Of a DNA stretch of 64,000 nucleotides, positions 37,451 through 48,656 are shown piece after piece. How positions within the stretch are numbered: position 1 is the first letter of the stretch; every line of letters starts with the position of its first letter. The translations under genes were made by a program, and so were the position numbers. The notes beneath the pieces were generated by a model. That model made no database searches. It was not told the origin of the DNA and worked only from the letters and a program-made list of their open reading frames with translations. The stretch covers positions 3,038,001-3,102,000 of the forward strand of contig NC_089178.1 of the NCBI RefSeq assembly GCF_947507565.1, written 5' to 3'. Source of the DNA: Oscarella lobularis (lineage: Eukaryota > Porifera > Homoscleromorpha > Homosclerophorida > Oscarellidae).

Positions 37451-40400
37451 CTAAACCTTTCTCGCACTCCTAGGTCGAGACCTGGCAGACGTAGGACGAC
37501 CAGCGCCAGACTCACTTTTATTTCCGGCCAACGCCTGCAGCGCACTATTCACAAACGGTGCAATTTCCTAAAGAGACATTACTTCATTTGCTGCGCTTTA
37601 AATAGAAAAGGGAATCACGATCATCGCCCCCAAGCACTAGGCACCTTGTTGGATGCATATTTCACTTTAATTTCGCCCAGAATATTGGCAATCTTGTGAG
37701 CAGCCAACTCCTCTCGAACGCCCGCCTCTTCCGACTCAGCCATGGCACTTAAAAGCGTGCATATGGTCTCGACCACGTCCGCGCTTTCGACATGTTCTTT
37801 GTACGACTTCGCAATTGTAGCGAGACCAGGCGTGCCTTCGTCATCTGGCTCAATTAACTGCAGGGAAAACATATCTAAAAGAATACATAACAATAATTCT
37901 AACACTATTACTATCGAATTACCGTCGGCTTCGGCGAGACTGGCAAGCGTCATGCACGCGTTCTTCACCACTTTCTGTTCCTGATGTGTAGAAAGAAACA
38001 TTTACATTGTGTAATTGAAAACGAAAAGTCTTTTGGAAAAGATACCTTAATGTGTCGTTTAGTGGCTTTTACCAGCATCCCTACAGCGCCTATATCTTCA
38101 AACACCTCGAGATTGGTCTCTTTACGTAGGCAAAGTGACGTGAGACAAAAGAAGAAGATTGGATCTGTCTTTGACCCCACCTTCCATTGAAAGAGACCAG
38201 AGCGCCGAGCAGGCATTTCCCACCAAGTCCACGTGATTGCTATGCGTCTCGAGTGCCGAGCAAATGTCCTGCAGGCCCTTCTCTTCGCTCACGATCTTTG
38301 CATTCTCCTCTACGCGCATTTGAAGTCAAAATTGGGAGACCCCCCCATCTTCCCCGCCCGCGCACCGTTCACAGCCAAGCTCCAAAGAGCGCCACAGCAA
38401 TTCGTCGCAATGTCCGAATTGTTTGGAAAGGCGCGCAAAGCGGAGAGCACGTCCTGAACGCCCCCCAACTGCCCAATAACGCCAGCTGCCGCCTCTACAC
38501 GCAACAGGTCGCAAACAAGGTGGGGAGAAATGGGAACAAAGAACCGTCAGCGGATAAGCCCATTAATAGAGAGGAAGCGGCTGTTTGCAGAGGAATGGAA
38601 CCACCGTGAGCCTTGTCATACCACCGACAATCAATACAACAAAGCCAATTGCATTTGCTCATTCCGCGCTATATTTACCTTCATTGATAAATTGATTGCG
38701 CGAATTACGTCCTTGGAGTAGAGATAGTCGTTTTCTGTTGCTACAAGAGAGCGTTGCGATGGAGGCGCGAGGGTTGCTAGGCGCGTCTGGGGGGGAAACC
38801 TGTTCCGAGCAGGTTGGAAAATAGAGTGCAGCAGTGCGTTTGAATGTCCTCGACGGACACGTGCCGCTTCATGGTGTTGAGAACGATTTTCTTCGCTGCC
38901 TCGTCGAGATGCTGGTCTATATATAGATATAATAATACTATTCTCTCGCTCTTTCGCGTTCTACCTTGATCCTTGGTGACGTCGACGAGATATTTCAGGG
39001 CTTCGGCCTTGCATAGAACGCGCGGTTATCGTTCATCGTCCCACCCCCTACTTCCCGCCCCCCCTCTCACTCACTTGACTTTCCCCCGGGGTAGATTCGT
39101 CGTTCATGAAGTCTAAAAAATCCCGTCAAAGTCACTTATCACTTATATTACATTACGGCGCGAGACAAACTCTTACCGAGAACGCCTTTAATGCCTTTGT
39201 CTGTCGGAACCGGTTTGGCTATAAGAAGCGAGACGGGCAAAATAAGATGAATTATTCAAATGAAGACGAGAAATCCGGCCGCTCTCTCTCACCTAGATTC
39301 TTTGCTAAGGACGTAAGAGCATCCCATTAGAATTATGCAAAGGGAGAAATCAATTAATTAGACGAGGTCTTACGCTGCTTTTCGCTGGAGCATAAGGCAG
39401 ACTTGTTCAAAGCCAAACACTCTTTGACGTAGGGCAACTGAATGAGATCCCTAATGGCTCTCTCTCTCATTGCGAATCAATGCTATGACGTCGTTTCGCA
39501 CGTGCTTACAGTATTGTTGGCCTCTGCTGAAATTGCCTTCGCAGCATTGTTCTGATTAGTTGACACAGATCAGCAGTGTAGTGCTGACGTCAGAAGGAAA
39601 GGCAATTAGGCTCTTAGAAGGCAATTTGCATGATGATGATGTCTCATTCCTACTTGTCCCACTGTTTCCAGGACGTCTTCCAGTGTCTGCGGCGATTGCT
39701 TGATTTGAAACAGAACGCCGGCAATCTGAGCCGCCTAGAAAGAGAAAAAGACGTGCATGTGGAAAGACTATGACGAAGACGTACGTCTTGAAAGCCACAC
39801 GTTGTCATTTCGAGTGCAATGCAGCCAAGAGACCAGACGTCGCTGCGCTCGTCGTACGGCCGTTCCAACACTTCGGGAGCCATCCAATTCATGGATCCTA
39901 AAAAAATAAAAAATAAAAGAAACGTAGATATATGACGTCATATTTTTTATTACTCACCGACTGTGGTCCTTGCTTTCGTTCTTGCATCGCCCAATGCAGT
40001 AGCAACACCAAAATCGCCTTTTTAATTAATTAATTAATTACAAAAATATATATTGGCTAATCATTATGCAATCAAATTCTCACCAATCGAAACGTTGAGA
40101 TCTTCGGTCATGAAAATGTTGCTCGGTTTCAAATCTCTGGTGACGTCATATTTGAATTAATTGAATGTCGCGTGTTATTACTGCAGCTGACCTGTGAATC
40201 ATTTTCTTGTTGTGCACAAAGGCCAACGCTTCGAACATTTGTCCCATCCACTTCTTGAGAATCTAAACGTGCGTCGTGCGTCACGTGCACGTGCATTCTA
40301 TAAATTAGCTAATTCTCTTGACAACTCACAACTTCCTCGATGAACTCGTTCTTGCCGCGGCGCTGCTTCAAAACGCGATCCAAGTCGCCCATCTTGTAGT

Positions 40401-41079
40401 ACTCCATTACGATGCACACGTACATGGCCGCCTCCTAAAATGAAAACGTGGCCACGTGCATGTGCACGTGTACGAAAAAAAAGCCGGCTGTTTTGACTGA
40501 CCTCTTTGTCCCACGTGACGAAGAACTCCTGATAGCCGCATATGTACGGATGCTTCAGCTCCTTCAGAGCCATCGCCTATTGAAAGGATTCCGAGCGCGC
40601 GCGCGCGAGTGCGACGAGAGAGCCCGCCCCGTCCATCGCCAAGGGCAACAGATGCAAAACGAATTCCTACCTCTTTGAACGCTTTATTCGCCTCCGCTTC
40701 GTCGTTGCATTCGACCTAACGAAATACGCTGGCGCCGAAAATAGATTGACACGTGTCACGCGAATCTTCGACAAGCGGACGCGAAAGGGGGAAGGGCAAA
40801 CGAGCCACTGTGTAGCAACGGAGACGAAAACAGACGCGAAATCGATCGGTCCTCGTCGCGCGGAGAGCGTGCAAAACGCGAAAAAATGACGCCACAGTTC
40901 TTTTGCCTTCGCTATTGACCTTTTTGAGGACGTATTTCTCTTTGTCGGGTCGGTGTTCGACGAGAAAAACCGATCCCTGCGCGCCTTTTCCGAGGCGCTG
41001 GATCATCTGTGTAGATATCGTTAATCATTTTCAATTCTGCGTCGGTTGGTATTCGCTTTGGGACCCTGTAGTTTTCCAT
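37451..41079 (-). CDS. STKLD1: STKLD1-type protein kinase with C-terminal armadillo repeats
   Basis: The start MENYR at 41079 joins MIQRLGKGAQGSVFLVEHRPD (Gly-loop GKGAQG), then YVLKKV (Lys), ALKELKHPYICGYQEFFVTW, HNKKMIHRD|LKPSN, SIGDFGVATALGDA and GSMNWMAPEVLERPYDERSD, SLGCIALEMTTC. Catalytic K, HRD and DFG residues are all present. After the kinase, from about 39460 to 37620, come armadillo-like repeats: LQDICSALETHSNHVDLVGN, ACSALWSLSMEG, SDIATNCCGALWSLAVNG, ACMTLASLAEADG, then VNSALQALAGNK. It ends RSARKV at TAG 37453-37451. The PYICGYQEFFVTW region and kinase-ARM order match STKLD1 (C9orf96), whose human form has lost HRD and DFG. NEK-like kinases were the alternative. Confidence 0.8.
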
Positions 41080-42810
41080 TTTTTCCTTCGGGGCCGGGGC
41101 TTGCGCGTTCGTTGGAGGAGTGCGTCGTCGAGGTGCCCGGATATTTTGTCAGCGCGCGAAATTGTTTTCTGCGTGTACACGTATTTATTTTGATTGGGGT
41201 CGTCATGGCGCGTGACCTTCTTTGCTTATCTAATGAAATATTAAACTAACTGGCTTGTTCCGCCTTTCCTAATGGTTTCTTGTCGACATCACTGAGAGAG
41301 CTGCAATATTACGACAGTCCGCGGAAGAAATTTCCGCATGCGGTGATAGGGATCGTTCAGTTAGTTGACGCATATGGGGAGCACTTTGCTCCTGCTGTGC
41401 AGCAAGACTTCCTTTTCCTGTCGCAGGTGTGTAACAGTCTGGAGCCATACGAGTGCGACCCCTCGGCCACAATGTTGCACAATGCGACAGTTCGCCTTAT
41501 TTTGGGGAAAAGGACGAGTAGGCAGACAGTCTGGCGGCCCGAGGGTAAGGATGCAATAGTCTAAAGATCAAACAACTGTCTGGTGTGGCGCCGCGGCCAA
41601 GACGCGCGTAAAAAGTTGAGACCTGTACGCGCGCGCACGTGTACGTGCGTGTGGCCTGAGCAATCGCCAGGCGCGAGACAAAAGTAAAGAAAAAAATTGT
41701 TGACTTCGTAGAGTGCATTGCTCTTTAAAGAGAAGAAGAATAGGGACGTCTTCTATTCTCGTATACTCCTCCCTCGTGTTTAGGTGGAGACGACACGCCT
41801 GTGGGGTACGGATTCCTCCGCCGGGAGCAATTCTTTACTTACCTCGGGTGCACTTACGGGGGGCCGCCTCTCTCGACAGGATGCACGACTGACCCACCCC
41901 AACAATATCCTCCTTCTCGCTCACACGTTCTTCCTCTCTTTCTTTCCATAAATAGATTAGATAATTAAGTAGAAACGATTGTGTCGTGTTTACATCTGAG
42001 TCATATTGGCGGGGGCGAGTAGACCTCTAACGACAACCGGCTGAACTTACATTCCCTTTCGGAGCCCTTTCGAGACGCCTGCGCATTGACCTAAACGGCT
42101 CTAATCGTTCATTTTTCCTATCGTACGAAGACTTTGCGGTCTGGGCGGGCGCTCCTTCCCGGGCTGCACACCGACGCCCTGAAGGCGCTATGCATTTTTG
42201 CTACGCCCCCAGAGCGTAAGTGCGGTTTTTCGTTCGTAGAGCGGTATCAACCTCCCCCGAACAAGTTCAAACGCATGCGGTGTGGTCGTCTCGACGACGC
42301 ATTCTTTCTCCACCCTCCTGGGCCCCCGCTTTTAGTCTGATTGAATTGAGCCAATCTGCACTAAGAGCCTGACCGAGTTGTCTCTAATCGTAGAGACAAG
42401 ATTACGCTTTCGTCGTTTACGGTCAGACAAGGGAAACGCGCAGAACGCGGCCTTCTGGAACCAGCTCGGCAAGGGGCCCTCTCATCGAGAAGCGCAATAA
42501 CGTACGCATCGATTCTCGAGGTCATAAAAACGACGATCATCGTCGTCGCTCGCGGCGCGGATGCGATCAATTCCGGATCTGAAGCACGCGCATATTTGCA
42601 ATGCAGCGCCCCTTAGAGAGACACTTTTCGGGGCGGGGAGATAACATCTTCCATTCGGGCCACGCCTCCTCCAAAGTACTTATGAGCTGCCACCTTGCGC
42701 CGTCAATTCACACACCTCGACAGCCCGTCATCGAGAGAGCATCGCTAAAAAATCTCTCCGCGTCTCAAGCGTGCTTCCAGACGACATCCAACCGGTCTCC
42801 TGCGATCATC
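41080..42810. other. Divergent intergenic region upstream of the TGF-beta ligand
   Basis: 1.7 kb between the starts of STKLD1-like and the TGF-beta gene. A 94-codon open frame at 41280-41564 starts at TTG and has no recognisable family. GC-rich patches with ACGCGCGCACGTGTACGTGC (near 41628) contain CACGTG E-boxes. Long-range regulatory sequence for a developmental ligand would be expected here, but nothing specific is seen. The plus-strand frame is open from 42601, so a longer N-terminus cannot be excluded. Confidence 0.5.
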
Positions 42811-44238
42811 ATGCCCAAAGTTTATTCCATTCGCGTTTCGACTCGACGCGTCGAGCTCCTCATCCTCGCCGTCGTCGCCCTCCACCTCTTCTTCGTACCT
42901 ACGACTTATTCGGCCGCCATCAACGCCGCTACCGCCGCCGCCCCCTCTGCCGATGCGACCGCCGATTCTTCGTCGCACCGGCAAAGAAAGCTGCCGTCGT
43001 TTCTCCAAAGACTCTACAATGAAATCGCCGACGAACACGGCCTCATCCGAACGAATAGCGGAAATCGATTGGCACTCGAAGCGGACGCAATTGCGTCTTA
43101 CGAGAACAAAGGTGAGGGTTCTCCTCCTCTTTTTTTTCCCTCTCCCCCGCCGCCGTCGCAGTCATGTGTTCGCGTTTACGTAAACTCGTCCTTCCTCTCT
43201 GCCCCTACGCGCCGCGGGCTCTTTTCGCACGTGCCTTCGATTAGAGAGTGGGGTGGGTGGGCGTTTCGCCGTCTTCGCGTCTCTCGACGTCGACAACAAT
43301 CTCGAATTCTCAATTCCTTTTTCACAGTCGCTTTTCAACCGGTTGCGAACGACGCCCGCGTCGTGACGATTCCGATGGAGTTCGGCATCGATCGTTCAGA
43401 TCGCCACTCGACGATCCTCGCCGCCGATTTAAAACTATTCGTGCGCACGTCGCGCGCCGGTCTCCCGCCGAGCGAAGCGTCGTCGCCCCTCGTTCGCATC
43501 AACATCAGTCAGTGGAGGCACGGCGACAACGCGCTAATGACATCACGAGTGACACCTGCCAGCAGGAGCGGCTGGATGAGTTTCAACTTGACGAGCGCGA
43601 TTAGATGGCATCGAGATCACGCTCGAACCGATACCGTCAAGATAATTGCGACGATCGAGAAAGCGAACGACGACGACACGTCGTTTAACGTCGCCGTTCG
43701 ACGAACGATCGAACGTCACGCGCACGACGCCTTTTTTCTCGTTTACACGAAAAAAGGCAGCGTCGACGCGTTATCGCCTCTCCTGCTCAATCATCGACAA
43801 AAACGACGATCGAGCGACGGCAACGTCTCGTCCGAACCGTCGTCATTGCCCAAATTTCTCAACTTTTCGCGAAAAGAACGATCGACGGCGAGCGGATATA
43901 GCGAACAACCTCGCGTGCCGACGCGCCGATGCAGATTGAAAAAATTCGTCATATCGTTTGCCGACGTCGGTTTCAAACACATCATGGGCCCGCCGTCGTT
44001 TATGCTCAATGAGTGCTCGGGCACGTGTCCGCCCGTGCCGACGCGTCGGGTATACAATCCGGCGATGCACACGTTGCTTCTCGCCGAGTATCGCAAAAGG
44101 CGAAGCGGTTCGCGGACCTTTCAGCCGTGCTGCGTGCCCATTGAGCTGCGAGCGATTGAAGTCATGTTTCGGAAGAACTCGGAGTATCGATTCGAGAAGT
44201 GGCCCGATGTGACGGCGACTTCGTGCGGATGCCGTTGA
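42811..44238 (+). CDS. TGF-beta superfamily ligand precursor, divergent
   Basis: Two coding exons, 42811-43111 and 43328-44238, split by a GT-AG intron of 216 bases that happens to stay open. The start MPKVYSIRVSTRR puts a signal peptide (VELLILAVVALHLFFVP) at the N-terminus; an upstream in-frame ATG at 42601 is less likely. The latency-like prodomain (VVTIPMEFGIDRS, LVRINISQW, GWMSFNLTSAIRWH) ends in a furin site HRQKRR near 43795. The mature domain has seven cysteines in cystine-knot spacing: RRCRLKKF, LNECSGTC, QPCCVP and SCGCR at the end. The usual GWxxWI after Cys1 is replaced by DVGFKHIMGP, so it belongs to no named subfamily by eye. Secreted dimer acting through type I/II receptors is expected. 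Confidence 0.9.
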   Translation: MPKVYSIRVSTRRVELLILAVVALHLFFVPTTYSAAINAATAAAPSADATADSSSHRQRKLPSFLQRLYNEIADEHGLIRTNSGNRLALEADAIASYENKGEGSPPLFFPSPPPPSQSCVRVYVNSSFLSAPTRRGLFSHVPSIREWGGWAFRRLRVSRRRQQSRILNSFFTVAFQPVANDARVVTIPMEFGIDRSDRHSTILAADLKLFVRTSRAGLPPSEASSPLVRINISQWRHGDNALMTSRVTPASRSGWMSFNLTSAIRWHRDHARTDTVKIIATIEKANDDDTSFNVAVRRTIERHAHDAFFLVYTKKGSVDALSPLLLNHRQKRRSSDGNVSSEPSSLPKFLNFSRKERSTASGYSEQPRVPTRRCRLKKFVISFADVGFKHIMGPPSFMLNECSGTCPPVPTRRVYNPAMHTLLLAEYRKRRSGSRTFQPCCVPIELRAIEVMFRKNSEYRFEKWPDVTATSCGCR

Positions 44239-45349
44239 TCGCGACTGAGTCGGCGCAGCGCGATAATTGCGTCTGTGCTCTTCTCTAAAGAAAAGACAAA
44301 AACGAAACAAGATGTCTTGGCCAGAATTGGCTGGGTAAACTTTACCTCGCTAGACTGGATTTATAGCATTTTGGTTACTATTGAGTGGTCTCTCATGAGA
44401 GACAGGTACATAGAGAGAATAGTTTAGTTGCTGATCAAATCAGCACTGTTCAATTTAGCAGTGCCACCGATATGACAACATTTAGCTAACGAACAATGTT
44501 TGAGTCAGAGTTGTGCAGAGTTATATTATTATTATTGCTATTATTATTTTCATGCAGATACCCCCCTATCTCACGCAAAGCTTTTTTCTTATGTCGAAAC
44601 GTAGACGTAGATCTTGTAGTTGACGTTCGTAATGGTTGTGGCGACGATGGGCAATAAAGAAGCAATGCGAGCCGTAACTAAGCGTGTGTCAAACGCCCTT
44701 ACGTAAAACCAATAGAAACGGTATGCATTTTTACGCTAGTAAAACCGAACTGTGAACGGAGGCCCCCTCGTTCGTCCCGCAGGGCTCGCACTTCCCGATC
44801 CCCCGCTGACTGCATGGGTCGTTCCCACTAACTGCGCCAATTGTGTCCGGTTCAACCGACCACACGGGCGTAAAAATGTTTACGTCACCCACAACGCTTG
44901 CCACCGAGTATCAACTGCATGACTGCATGGTGGGTCTGACTCATCGCTATGAGTTGGGGAGTCTGGCACGGGTTCAGAGGTTTCGGCTAAGTGCTGTTGA
45001 TGTAGAGCCATTAGTTAGCCTAACTGCATTCTAAACCGCTCCTAGTTTAGAAGCCCCCCCGTTTCCCCTCCGAGCTAAATGCCCCAAGGTGGAGATGAGA
45101 GCAAATTAGTCGCAGCGGGAAGGGTCCCGTCACGCTAACCTGTTTCAATTTTCCCGCAAACGAGCATACAGGAAGGCCCCCACGGAGAGCGCGTGTGCGC
45201 AAAAGAGTCGTTAGAGTTGATGCGGAATTTACGAGGTTAAGCCAACGCAAATCAACGAGAAGAAGGAATCACAAGAAGGGGGCCACGTAAACGCGCGTCA
45301 TTTCTAAAATGACCGAACGAGACGGTACTTATACCTGCCACAATTTGAC
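44239..45349. other. Intergenic, 3' of TGF-beta ligand and CTR copper transporter C
   Basis: Convergent interval. The first 300 bases are AT-rich, including ATTATTATTATTGCTATTATTATT near 44523, and probably hold the 3' UTR. The rest is of mixed composition with short frames only (44843-45034). No RNA gene or exon is recognised. Confidence 0.5.
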
Positions 45350-46164
45350 TTAGTGTTGGCAGTGCTCGCTCTTTTTCGACGGCGCCACTTGCTCGCATCC
45401 TCGCACGCGAATTCGCACGTTGAAAAGACCGTATCCAACGCCGGATCCGAAGAGAATGCTCACGGCTAGCCACACGTTGTACGTCATGAAGACGAGCATG
45501 AGAAGATAGCTGACAAAGATTTGAATCATGTGCAGAACGATTTGGAGGATGTGATCCAAGACGGGAAGACTAAAAAAGATGAGCGTCACGTACGCCAAAA
45601 CGATTTCCTTATGTACGTGATGGTGGTCTCTTCCGTCGCCGAGCAACGAAGCGACTTTCCCTGCTTCTGTCGATTTCGTTCGACGGATCTCGCGATCGCT
45701 TGCCGCATCAATCGATCTCGAAACCACTTCAGAGCCTCGTAGAAAACGGCGAGAAAGAAAAAACCAAACGACGCTCCAACGACATCTGAACAGATACTTT
45801 TTATATACTAAAGACGTCGTCAAACGTTTCTATCCTTACCCCCAGCTGTATCGAGACTCCAGCTTTTGAAGAGCACATTAAAACCCAATTCAGCATTGAA
45901 GTACATGGGCATCATCTGATAAGACGATCTTAGAAGACGCGAATCGAATAAAGGGCCTGGGGGTTTTTCTAACGCCGTGATGGTTCATGTTCTCCATTTC
46001 GTTCATAGCCATCTGTTCTTTCGTCTCGGAAGCATTCGTTGTATGAATTGGAGCTTCGGCAGTGGGCACGGTGTGATGATGATGATGAGGGATGCCACTA
46101 CTTGCTGAGACGCACGGGCCCAAGGCGTTGAGAATTACCACAACGATCACAAGCAAACGCATCG
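45350..46164 (-). CDS. CTR-type copper transporter C with His/Met-rich ectodomain
   Basis: The signal peptide MRLLVIVVVILNALGPCVSA at 46164 is followed by a metal-binding ectodomain (IPHHHHHTVP, then MAMNEMENMNHHG). The next exon supplies MMPMYFNAELGFNVLFKSW and the TM1 segment VVGASFGFFFLAVFYEALKW; the last exon, joined through a 48-base intron near 45600, has LPVLDHILQIVLHMIQ, MxxxM (LMLVFMTYNVW) and GxxxG (GSGVGYGLF), ending KKSEHCQH at TAA 45352-45350. The C-terminal HCQH is a typical copper-handoff tail. Same strand as transporter D and opposite to transporters A and B. Confidence 0.9.
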
Positions 46165-46353
46165 CAGCTTCACAACAACGCAGGGGTATCACGTGAGATA
46201 CAGACAACTATTCTTCATGTGGGACAAGTGCCTCTAGCAGCTAAAATATCAATGGAAAAAATGAGATACGAAGAGACCTCTAGCCTCTTCGCAAATAAAA
46301 CCAGCTAGTTAGTGCTTAGTGAGCTCAGCGACGCAATTAAGAGACATACGATT

Positions 46354-47463
46354 TTAGTGACAGTGCTCGCTCATCTTTGAAACCGATGTGCGAGTCGACA
46401 CAAAGGCTCCAAAGACAAAATACCCGAAACCTGCTCCAATAATGATGCCGAGCCCGATCCACACGTTGTACGTCATGAAGGCGAGCATGAGAAAATAGCT
46501 GATGAGAACCTGAAGCATGTGCATAATCGTTTGAAGCACATGATCGACAATGGCAATACTGAAACGAAAAGTGAAAGGCATATTCATAATCACTATCTAC
46601 GATTTTACCGAATGACGGTATCCTTCTCAGTGGTGCACTCCGGAGGAGTCGATCTCCTTCTATATTCAATTCCATTGCCATTCGAATTTGCATGAAGCGC
46701 TTCCTTAAGCTGGGCTTCCTTCTTCGCTTTCCGGATTGACTTTCTCATCATCTTTTCTCTCACCCACTTGAGACCCTCGTAGAGAGCAGCGAGAAAAGCG
46801 AACCCGATCGACGTTCCGACAGTAGCTAATTTTAAAAAATTAAATTAGAATTCTCTATATGTATCACACAATCAACTCACCGCCCACGGAATCCAACGTC
46901 CAGAACTCAAACAGAACCGATATGCCCTGATCAATATTAAAAAACATCTAAATAAAAAGGGAAATACAGAAATAGGTCGGAAGCCTCATTAGAGGAAGGG
47001 TTTCATGCAGGACACAGAGACGTACAGTGTGACCTCCACTGTGGCTTCCATCGTCTCCACCACCGTTGTGACTTCCATCGTGATCCGGAGGATGCGTGAC
47101 GTGATTCGGCGGGTGCGTGCCGTGATCCGGAGGGTGTGTGCCGTCGTCATTGCTGTGGGTGTGGCCCGAATGATTGTGCGTGGCTGGACGCGAGAAATTC
47201 TTCTTTAGTAATGCGTGTGCGTCGACTTTGGACGCTTTTCGCTTTTCTCTTACCGCTCATGTTCATGTCGCTGGCGTGTGTGGGATCCGGGTGGCCTGCG
47301 TGGGGGTCCGCTGTTCATGGGAAAAAAAAGGAAACGATCTCTTTCTCCTTCGTTCGTCTTCGTTCTTTTTCCGCGTACCGCCGTGGCCTGTCATCGGTGG
47401 CATGGTCGAGCCGCCGCATAGCGAGAGGAGGCCGAAAAAAAGGATCACGCTCACGTCGCGCAT
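46354..47463 (-). CDS. CTR-type copper transporter D with His-rich repeat ectodomain
   Basis: Start MRDVSVILFFGLLSLCGG at 47463 (signal peptide), then MPPMTGHG joined to DPHAGHPDPTHASDMNM, then a His-rich exon (about 47188-47027) with tandem GTHPPDH-like units (THPPDHG, THPPNHV, THPPDHD) and GSHxxGG units. The transmembrane part follows: MFFNIDQGISVLFEFW, TSIGFAFLAALYEGLKW, VLISYFLMLAFMTYNVW with MxxxM, GAGFGYFVFG with GxxxG, ending KMSEHCH at TAA 46356-46354. Exon 2 to 3 is joined at the acceptor CGTCCAG near 47187 to keep frame. The ectodomain should bind many Cu ions. Confidence 0.88.
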
Positions 47464-47597
47464 GAGATCGAAGCCGGAAGCCAGTACACTGGTAGTCGTG
47501 GTATGTGGGAGAAGCTAACGTGCGTGCAGATGTCACCTGATGACGCCCCTGATGACACCCTTCATCACATTCGCCCGTATACAAATTGCGATTATAA

Positions 47598-48569
47598 TTA
47601 TGGGTCGTACGAATGAATAGCTACTTTCGTCGTTATCTTCTTGCATCCAGACGACGAGTAGAGTTTTTCGTCTTCAGGCCAGTATGTCAACTCGTCGGCC
47701 ACCCTATTGATTACGGTTTGGGTAAGGAACATATCTTTCCTTTTCATTTCCGCTTCGGCGCACAATTTCACGTGCCGTCGTTCCAACGGAAGAAAGGGCA
47801 CAAAATAATCAATAAGATGATTTGAAATTAATCTCGAATGCCACAAAGAACCGTCCTTTTCATTGAACGCCGCCACACTGAGAATGTGATCGAGTTCTCT
47901 AACTTTGATGTCTTCGCGTCGAATTCCCTTTTTGTACTGCTCCAGCATGTATTTATTAATCTTTGCAGCTCGACTGTTACTAAGGAAAATGAAGATTCCC
48001 TGACGAAAATCGACGCCATCGACGGCATGATGATAATCGACGAAAGGATAAATGACGTCAACTAATCCCAAAGGCATTTTATCCATCTCGTCAAAAACGA
48101 ACAGAAATCGACCGCACGCTTTTCCAGCCTCAACAATCATATTTCGTAGATGTTCCTTGTACTCTTCTAATTTGCTTTCGTGCTGGTATTCCTTGGTGGC
48201 TATGATCTGTCGAACGTAGTCGCTACCCATACCTTTTCTGAACCAATTCTTGGCGATGAAATGGCTCACGTAATTCTTTCCACTTCCCGTTCCTCCTTCG
48301 AACGAGAGAACGAGCGCTTTCTGCGCCTCGTGACCCTGGCGAGCGTGACTCTTCAAGATTTTCGTGATGACGTCGACGGCAATGTGCTGGCCGAATACGT
48401 TCTCTTCCAAGTCCTTTTTGAGACCGGTTGCATTGAAATCGATCCAGTGCGTTCCAATGCAGCACTCCGATCGGCATGCAAACTGCTCATAGAACCACGA
48501 AGCGAAGGCAGTGGAGAAATTACACCTCAAGAGTGTGACGACAACGCTGAGACTCCAGAAAAATCGCAT
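47598..48569 (-). CDS. Torsin AAA+ ATPase 1
   Basis: Single exon, 323 residues from ATG 48569. N-terminal signal/hydrophobic segment (MRFFWSLSVVVTLL), a Cys pair (ECCIGTHWI) as in torsins, Walker A GGTGSGKN at 92-99 with the torsin-specific Asn, Walker B FLFVFDEMDKM around 155-164 with the catalytic Glu, sensor 1 region FIFLSNS, the DYFVPFLPLERRHVKLC segment and the redox-sensitive GCK motif at the C-terminus (SSSGCKK). Torsins work in the ER and nuclear-envelope lumen and need LAP1 or LULL1 for ATP hydrolysis. Motifs are complete. A GTG 18 bases upstream is not a credible start. Neighbour to torsin 2 by tandem duplication. Confidence 0.92.
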   Translation of the reverse strand: MRFFWSLSVVVTLLRCNFSTAFASWFYEQFACRSECCIGTHWIDFNATGLKKDLEENVFGQHIAVDVITKILKSHARQGHEAQKALVLSFEGGTGSGKNYVSHFIAKNWFRKGMGSDYVRQIIATKEYQHESKLEEYKEHLRNMIVEAGKACGRFLFVFDEMDKMPLGLVDVIYPFVDYHHAVDGVDFRQGIFIFLSNSRAAKINKYMLEQYKKGIRREDIKVRELDHILSVAAFNEKDGSLWHSRLISNHLIDYFVPFLPLERRHVKLCAEAEMKRKDMFLTQTVINRVADELTYWPEDEKLYSSSGCKKITTKVAIHSYDP

Positions 48570-48656
48570 GGCGAACACACACGTCACACAGTAAAAGTAC
48601 GCGCATGCGCGCCAACTTGACCTTTTATTAATTTCTGATAAAGTACAGAAAACAAG

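Noticed and set aside
41280-41564. 94-codon plus-strand open frame starting at TTG
   Set aside because: No ATG, no family resemblance and it lies in a probable regulatory interval.
41830-41880. ACTTACCTCGGG resembling the 5' end of U1 snRNA
   Set aside because: Only the splice-site-pairing core matches; the following sequence does not fit U1 stem-loops.
42601-42810. Longer N-terminus of the TGF-beta precursor from ATG 42601
   Set aside because: It would put about 70 residues before the signal peptide; the ATG at 42811 places the hydrophobic segment correctly.
44843-45034. 63-codon plus-strand frame 3' of the TGF-beta gene
   Set aside because: No similarity, no splice signals and random-like composition.
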